Position numbers and translations under genes: made by a program
NCBI GenBank assembly: GCA_905214315.1
Contig: CAJMLN010000061.1
Coordinates: 1 to 10,577, forward strand
Source: an uncultured bacterium
GTDB taxonomy: Bacteria; Bacillota; Clostridia; Christensenellales; QALW01
Direction: 5' to 3'
DNA: 10,577 nucleotides
In this document: positions 7,216 through 10,577 of the stretch, in pieces
Numbering within the stretch: the stretch's first letter is position 1
Layout: each line of letters begins with the position of its first letter
The notes under the pieces: generated by a model
Databases searched by the model: none
What the model was told of the DNA's origin: nothing
The model's input: the letters and a program-made list of their open reading frames with translations, nothing else

Positions 7216-8058
7216 ATGGATATTGCGCACATTTTACCTTTTATCAGATATATTCACTATATTGAGCTTATTCCTGAATTTACCTCACATATTCAAATCG
7301 GGTATGACCATCGGCTTTTTTACTGTATAAACGGCAACTATGCGATGACGGCGGATCATCAAATTTATACTCTGACCGAAAATTCCCTGCTCTATATTCC
7401 CTCGGGTGTTCCCTATCATCTGCATACACCGCAAAAAAATGTCCTTCTCATAGGTATCAACTTTGATTTTTTTCTAAATTTCTCTCATCATTCTATCCCG
7501 GTAGTTCCGGCCGCCAGTCTGGAAAGCTTTCAGAAGGAAAATCAGTTTGAACATGTTAATTTTACCGATATTCCTCAATTTAACGCCCCTTTTCTTTTAA
7601 ACGGGCAGCATCAAATACTTTCCCTGATCCAGCAAATGCTTGAGGAGTACACAACCAAACGCCTTTTTTTTGCCGAAAAGATCTCTGCTCTGCTCAAGCA
7701 GCTGCTCTCCGCCTCTGCCCGCACACTGATGACTGGATTTGCCCCCTTTCCTCAAAAAACTGTAGATTTAGTCATCCGTTATATCCAGGAGAACTATAAC
7801 CGGCATATTTCCAACAGCGATATCGGGAACGAACTCAATTTTCACCCCAATTATCTAAACCGTCTTATGCTGCAGCATACAGGAAAATCCCTGCACCAGT
7901 ATCTGCTCAATTACCGTTTGACAAAAGCACTGGACCTTCTGCAGTCTACCTCTATGACGGTTACCCAAATCGCCTCTGAAACCGGCTTTTCTGACGTACA
8001 CCATTTTTCCAAGTTTTTTCAGAAACAGACAGGCTGTACCCCCGGCAGCTTTAAATGA
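7216..8058 (+). CDS. AraC family transcriptional regulator
   Basis: From ATG 7216 this protein has 280 residues. An N-terminal cupin-like sensor domain (about 20-100) includes LFYCINGNYAMTADHQIYTLTENSLLYIPSGVPYHLH (pattern at 34-70), typical of sugar-sensing AraC proteins. The C-terminal domain (about 184-280) has two helix-turn-helix motifs: ISNSDIGNELNFHPNYLNRL at 198-217 and VTQIASETGFSDVHHFSKFF at 249-268, ending in the signature QKQTGCTPGSFK. It is divergent from the isomerase-like operon, so it probably activates that operon in response to its substrate. The frame is open back to TTG 7123, but that would place the start in the promoter zone. AAGGAG at 7195-7200 lies 15 bases before ATG 7216, rather far, and six bases before an in-frame ATA at 7207, so the exact start is unsettled. 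Confidence 0.9.
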   Translation: MDIAHILPFIRYIHYIELIPEFTSHIQIGYDHRLFYCINGNYAMTADHQIYTLTENSLLYIPSGVPYHLHTPQKNVLLIGINFDFFLNFSHHSIPVVPAASLESFQKENQFEHVNFTDIPQFNAPFLLNGQHQILSLIQQMLEEYTTKRLFFAEKISALLKQLLSASARTLMTGFAPFPQKTVDLVIRYIQENYNRHISNSDIGNELNFHPNYLNRLMLQHTGKSLHQYLLNYRLTKALDLLQSTSMTVTQIASETGFSDVHHFSKFFQKQTGCTPGSFK

Positions 8059-8172
8059 ATGATTTTTATAAAAATGCAAACACTATAAAAAACTTCCGAG
8101 CCGTTTAATTTTCAGAGCTTTTCCTGAATAGAATAAAAAACATCGGAAAATTTATTTAAGAGGGTGTTTGGT
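8059..8172. other. AT-rich spacer after the AraC-type gene
   Basis: No strong terminator or promoter is visible here. TTCCGA at 8094-8099 and TCGGAA at 8143-8148 can pair across a 43-base loop, which itself holds a weak TTCAG/CTGAA hairpin (8111-8128). This could be a modest leader structure, but it lacks the GC stem plus T-run of an intrinsic terminator. Confidence 0.3.
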
Positions 8173-8814
8173 TTGCCGCTGGGTATTGTCATTATTATGG
8201 TTGCCGCAATATTTTTGCTTGCCGGGCATGGGCAAGAGCTTTGCTTTACGCTATTTTTAAGCCGAAGATGGACGCTTACCCTGTTTTTTGCCTTAATTAT
8301 TTCTTACATGTTTTCCCCTTATACGTTTGAGGGCGTATCAATATTCTGGGTCCCCTACCTTTTGCTTTTAAGTTTTTCGGTCTATCTTTTAATCAATCTT
8401 TCCCACCCGCTGCGCAGCATCTTTTGCAGCGCCTTCACTGCCTTTTGTATTTTCATACTTTCACTTTTTATTTCGCCTCAACCCGCGGGGTATATTTACG
8501 AGCCCTTTGTAATTTATTCTCTGGTTTGCAGTGTTTCGTCCATTATCTTTGCTTATAACCGTTCCTCAGCTATTTTTAACAGCATTGTATCCATATTGAT
8601 CTTCAACACCGTTCTTATTTTCCGCGGAAGCTATTTAACCTTATTGGCTCCCTCTGCCTTTACTTCAGCTTGCCTTTCTTGCTGCCTCAGTGTAGTTCCC
8701 ATTTTGCTTTCACAAAAAGTAACTGTCTTCCGTACCCGAAGAATTTTCCAAACCGAAGCAAGCAATGATCTTCATCCTCTTACAGGGAAAAAAAGAAAAA
8801 GGTTTAAAAAATAA
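8173..8814 (+). CDS. Multi-spanning membrane protein, unknown
   Basis: From TTG 8173 this gives 213 residues with about seven hydrophobic segments, near 2-19, 34-50, 57-76, 84-101, 111-128, 136-150 and 155-180, then a basic cytoplasmic-type tail ending GKKRKRFKK. No catalytic motif or known family is recognisable. The TTG is preferred because AAGAGGG at 8158-8164 sits eight bases upstream; the in-frame GTG at 8164 overlaps that site, and ATG 8197 would lose half of the first helix. The gene follows the AraC-type regulator after 114 bases with no clear terminator between them, so it could be partly co-transcribed. The next gene's promoter overlaps its 3' end. Coding status is likely from its length and hydrophobic periodicity, but function is unknown. 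Confidence 0.7.
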   Translation: MPLGIVIIMVAAIFLLAGHGQELCFTLFLSRRWTLTLFFALIISYMFSPYTFEGVSIFWVPYLLLLSFSVYLLINLSHPLRSIFCSAFTAFCIFILSLFISPQPAGYIYEPFVIYSLVCSVSSIIFAYNRSSAIFNSIVSILIFNTVLIFRGSYLTLLAPSAFTSACLSCCLSVVPILLSQKVTVFRTRRIFQTEASNDLHPLTGKKRKRFKK

Positions 8815-8823
8815 TATTTTTAT

Positions 8824-8831
8824 GCTATAAT
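8824..8831 (+). promoter_or_regulatory. Extended -10 promoter for the GNAT gene at 8855
   Basis: The -10 hexamer TATAAT at 8826-8831 is directly preceded by TGC (8823-8825), forming an extended -10 (TGnTATAAT). The -35 position 17 bases upstream (8803-8808, TTTAAA) is poor, which extended -10 promoters tolerate. The start would be near 8838, just before the ribosome binding site TTGGAGG at 8841-8847, so the leader is very short. Confidence 0.6.
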
Positions 8832-8854
8832 CAGTACTGTTTGGAGGCATCAAA

Positions 8855-9376
8855 ATGGAACTGATTACAGCAGATAAACTGACCTATGCGGCTTTTGCCG
8901 ATATGATAGATGATTATACCGTTGCCGGAACGCCGTTCTTAGGTATTACCGATCCTTCCTTATTTCCCCATTTTATACGTACTTGTGTAAAACATGCCGC
9001 CGGAATCGGACTCAGTGCAAAAACCTCTCCTTACACGCGTTATTTTCTAACCGATGAAACCGGCACTGTTTTTGCACAAGGAGATCTTCGTCACCGAGAA
9101 ACACAGCATAACCTGCTGTTTGCCGGCCAGCTTGGCTATGGCGTTCCGCCTTCACACCGAAAATGCGGCTATGGTACCATAATCTGCGCAAAACTATTGG
9201 AAAAAGCAGCGGAACGCGGTTTTTCCAGTGTCATTATTACCTGCCGTGACGACAATTCTGCAAGTGCAAAAATCATAGAAAAAAACGGTGGTATCCTTTT
9301 AGGCAAAATCTACAACAAAGAGGACCGCATCGATATGCGTCGATACAAAGTGGATTTATCAGACTATGCAAAATAA
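8855..9376 (+). CDS. GNAT family N-acetyltransferase (COG3981-like)
   Basis: This 173-residue protein spans a single GNAT domain. The core is LGYGVPPSHRKCGYGTIICAKLLEKA, with beta4 at 93-98 and the acetyl-CoA loop HRKCGYGT at 101-108. Then come VIITCRDDNSASAKIIEKNGG (126-146), whose Asn134 and Ser137 sit at the usual alpha4 start, and a short C-terminal strand. The GYG(V/I)PPSxR and SAKxIEKNGG motifs are typical of the predicted acetyltransferases grouped as COG3981, whose substrates are mostly unknown; small amines or amino acids are possible. The ATG is supported by TTGGAGG seven bases upstream. Its own extended -10 promoter suggests independent expression. The protein is cytoplasmic, and nothing in the neighbourhood reveals its target. 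Confidence 0.88.
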   Translation: MELITADKLTYAAFADMIDDYTVAGTPFLGITDPSLFPHFIRTCVKHAAGIGLSAKTSPYTRYFLTDETGTVFAQGDLRHRETQHNLLFAGQLGYGVPPSHRKCGYGTIICAKLLEKAAERGFSSVIITCRDDNSASAKIIEKNGGILLGKIYNKEDRIDMRRYKVDLSDYAK

Positions 9377-9411
9377 CTTGAATTTTTGTGCATTATTTTG
9401 TTAAATACCCC

Positions 9412-9440
9412 TGTTCAAATAAATAAAAATATATTATAAT
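9412..9440 (+). promoter_or_regulatory. Promoter of the phospholipase C-like gene
   Basis: A perfect TATAAT at 9435-9440 lies in the AT-rich gap. The 17-base-spaced -35 is TGTTCA (9412-9417), a weak match; TTCAAA at 9414-9419 with a 15-base spacer is an alternative. The ribosome binding site TTAGGAG (9465-9471) follows nine bases before ATG 9481. Confidence 0.5.
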
Positions 9441-9480
9441 AGCAGAGTACAAAAATATAAACTGTTAGGAGTGTACACCC

Positions 9481-10521
9481 ATGCCAGGATTTTTTACGCA
9501 TTACATAGCCGGTCAAAAGGTTTTAGAAAAGCTGCCTGAAAAATTGCAGGAGACTATAAACAAACGCAAAAGCGTTTATGACCTGGGTCTTCAGGGGCCG
9601 GATTTTTTTAATTATTTCGGTACTCCCTTAAAATCAGACGTAAGCATTCACCGGATGTCCATGATGCTTCATGAACGCTCGGTCGACGAGTGGATGTCCC
9701 TTATATATCGCTATATCGCCAAACAGGAGGATGCCGATAGAGAAATCATTCTTCCCTATTTTTACGGCTACCTGGTACATTATGCGGTAGATTGCGCGGT
9801 AAATCCCTACATATTATACCGTTCAGGCTTCGCCACGCCCAATACGCCGATGGTTGAACGATTCGACCTCTACCGCAAGCGTATCAATACCGCTATCGAT
9901 CAGATCATGCTCAAAAAGCATATGAATAAAACACCAAGTGAAATCAATATTGACGATATGTTTTGGGTAACCTACAATGAGCTTTTGGAAATCTGCCGTA
10001 TCTATCCGGTAAATGTCAAAACCATTTACGGAAAAGATCTTTCAAGAGAAGATGTCATTAAAGCTTACCAAGATATGAATGCACGCATGAAAAAGCGTAT
10101 CAAACCCGGTCTGCTGAAACCAATCACTGCTATTTATGAGGCCTTTTCCAAAGAATTTGTCCGCGGTTATTTCACCAAGACTGTTTACGGTTCTTATGAG
10201 CAGGATATTGATTTCATGAATGAAAAACATACCCCATGGTTTGCCCCTTGGGATACACGCTATGAATATACCGACAGCGTTGACGAACTTTTTGATAAAG
10301 GAATAGAAAAAGCCGCACAGTTGGTTTCCACGGTATTTGACAGTTATACCGGCGGCTCAACTACCAGCGTACAGGCAATTCATGCTATCGGCGGAAATTC
10401 CTTCCTGACCGGTATTGCCTGGAATGCACCTATGCTGATGAAATTCTACGATGTCATCTTTAAAAAGGAAGAAGAAGCTCTGGCGCCCAAGATTGCCGCA
10501 ATGCTTGAAAAAATTGATTGA
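9481..10521 (+). CDS. Zinc-dependent phospholipase C family protein, one zinc site altered
   Basis: This 346-residue protein has the N-terminal layout of the Zn_dep_PLPC family: FFTHYIAGQKVLEKLP (H7), LGLQGPDFFNYF (D41), MMLHER (H64) and YGYLVHYAVDCAVNPYI (H100, D104). These correspond to metal ligands H14, D55, H69, H118 and D122 of Bacillus cereus phospholipase C. The remaining zinc site (H128, H142, E146) seems absent: N108 replaces His in the usual HPYI motif, and no His occurs between residues 100 and 147, where R132 and N136 take the likely His and Glu positions. There is no signal peptide, unlike secreted phospholipases, so it is probably cytoplasmic. The C-terminal 180 residues have no motif I recognise. 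It has its own promoter and terminator. The fold is likely; true phospholipase activity is doubtful. Confidence 0.82.
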   Translation: MPGFFTHYIAGQKVLEKLPEKLQETINKRKSVYDLGLQGPDFFNYFGTPLKSDVSIHRMSMMLHERSVDEWMSLIYRYIAKQEDADREIILPYFYGYLVHYAVDCAVNPYILYRSGFATPNTPMVERFDLYRKRINTAIDQIMLKKHMNKTPSEINIDDMFWVTYNELLEICRIYPVNVKTIYGKDLSREDVIKAYQDMNARMKKRIKPGLLKPITAIYEAFSKEFVRGYFTKTVYGSYEQDIDFMNEKHTPWFAPWDTRYEYTDSVDELFDKGIEKAAQLVSTVFDSYTGGSTTSVQAIHAIGGNSFLTGIAWNAPMLMKFYDVIFKKEEEALAPKIAAMLEKID

Positions 10522-10525
10522 TTTT

Positions 10526-10555
10526 AACTGCCTGATAAGTTCAGGCAGTTTTTTT
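10526..10555 (+). terminator. Intrinsic terminator of the phospholipase C-like gene
   Basis: A perfect 10-bp stem, AACTGCCTGA (10526-10535) with TCAGGCAGTT (10541-10550), encloses the five-base loop TAAGT and runs straight into a T-tract to 10555. It begins four bases after the stop codon. This is a textbook Rho-independent terminator. Confidence 0.94.
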
Positions 10556-10577
10556 ATTGAATATCCGCTTCTTTTGT

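Noticed and set aside
8094..8148. TTCCGA/TCGGAA inverted repeat as a terminator or riboswitch
   Set aside because: The stem is only six bases with a 43-base loop and no T-run; no known riboswitch core was recognised.
1..10577. tRNA, rRNA, CRISPR array, insertion sequence or phage genes
   Set aside because: No cloverleaf-like or regularly spaced repeats, terminal inverted repeats, transposase or integrase motifs were seen on reading; almost all the DNA is accounted for by the listed genes.

Overview
The window looks like chromosomal DNA from a low-to-mid GC Gram-positive anaerobe, most likely class Clostridia. The reasons are strong AGGAGG-type ribosome binding sites, AT-rich spacers with TATAAT-like boxes, some TTG starts, and a UPF0237/UPF0210 gene pair typical of Firmicutes. 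The genus cannot be fixed from what is visible. There are no rRNAs, tRNAs, CRISPR arrays, insertion sequences or obvious phage genes.

Region 1 (1-4309, + strand) is a tight run of seven genes. They are the 3' end of an unknown membrane protein, a KdpD/USP-like protein, an ACT-domain protein (UPF0237), a UPF0210/DUF711 protein, a 91-residue membrane protein, a six-helix DUF2238-like membrane protein and a cysteine-rich GNAT acetyltransferase. Most neighbours overlap or nearly touch, which suggests one transcript. The ACT and UPF0210 genes are a conserved pair of unsolved function. The run ends at a hairpin (about 4401-4431) that should terminate transcription in both directions.

Region 2 (4429-8058) looks like a small inducible carbohydrate module. 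An L-arabinose/L-fucose isomerase-like gene and a GH99-like (WbsX family) gene form a two-gene operon on the - strand. An AraC-family regulator is transcribed divergently. Between them lie a TATAAT-containing promoter for the isomerase operon and, just upstream of its -35 position, a 10-bp direct repeat with a 21-bp period, as expected for an AraC-type activator site. No transporter, kinase or aldolase is present, and both enzymes appear cytoplasmic.

Region 3 (8173-10521, + strand) holds an unrecognised multi-spanning membrane protein, a second GNAT acetyltransferase with its own extended -10 promoter, and a zinc-dependent phospholipase C family protein with its own promoter and a strong terminator. 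The phospholipase-like protein keeps some of the family's metal ligands but appears to have lost those of one zinc site.

No spectacular new system is evident. The best leads are the isomerase/GH99-like module with its phased operator, the coupled USP-like/ACT/UPF0210 set, and the ligand-depleted phospholipase homologue.
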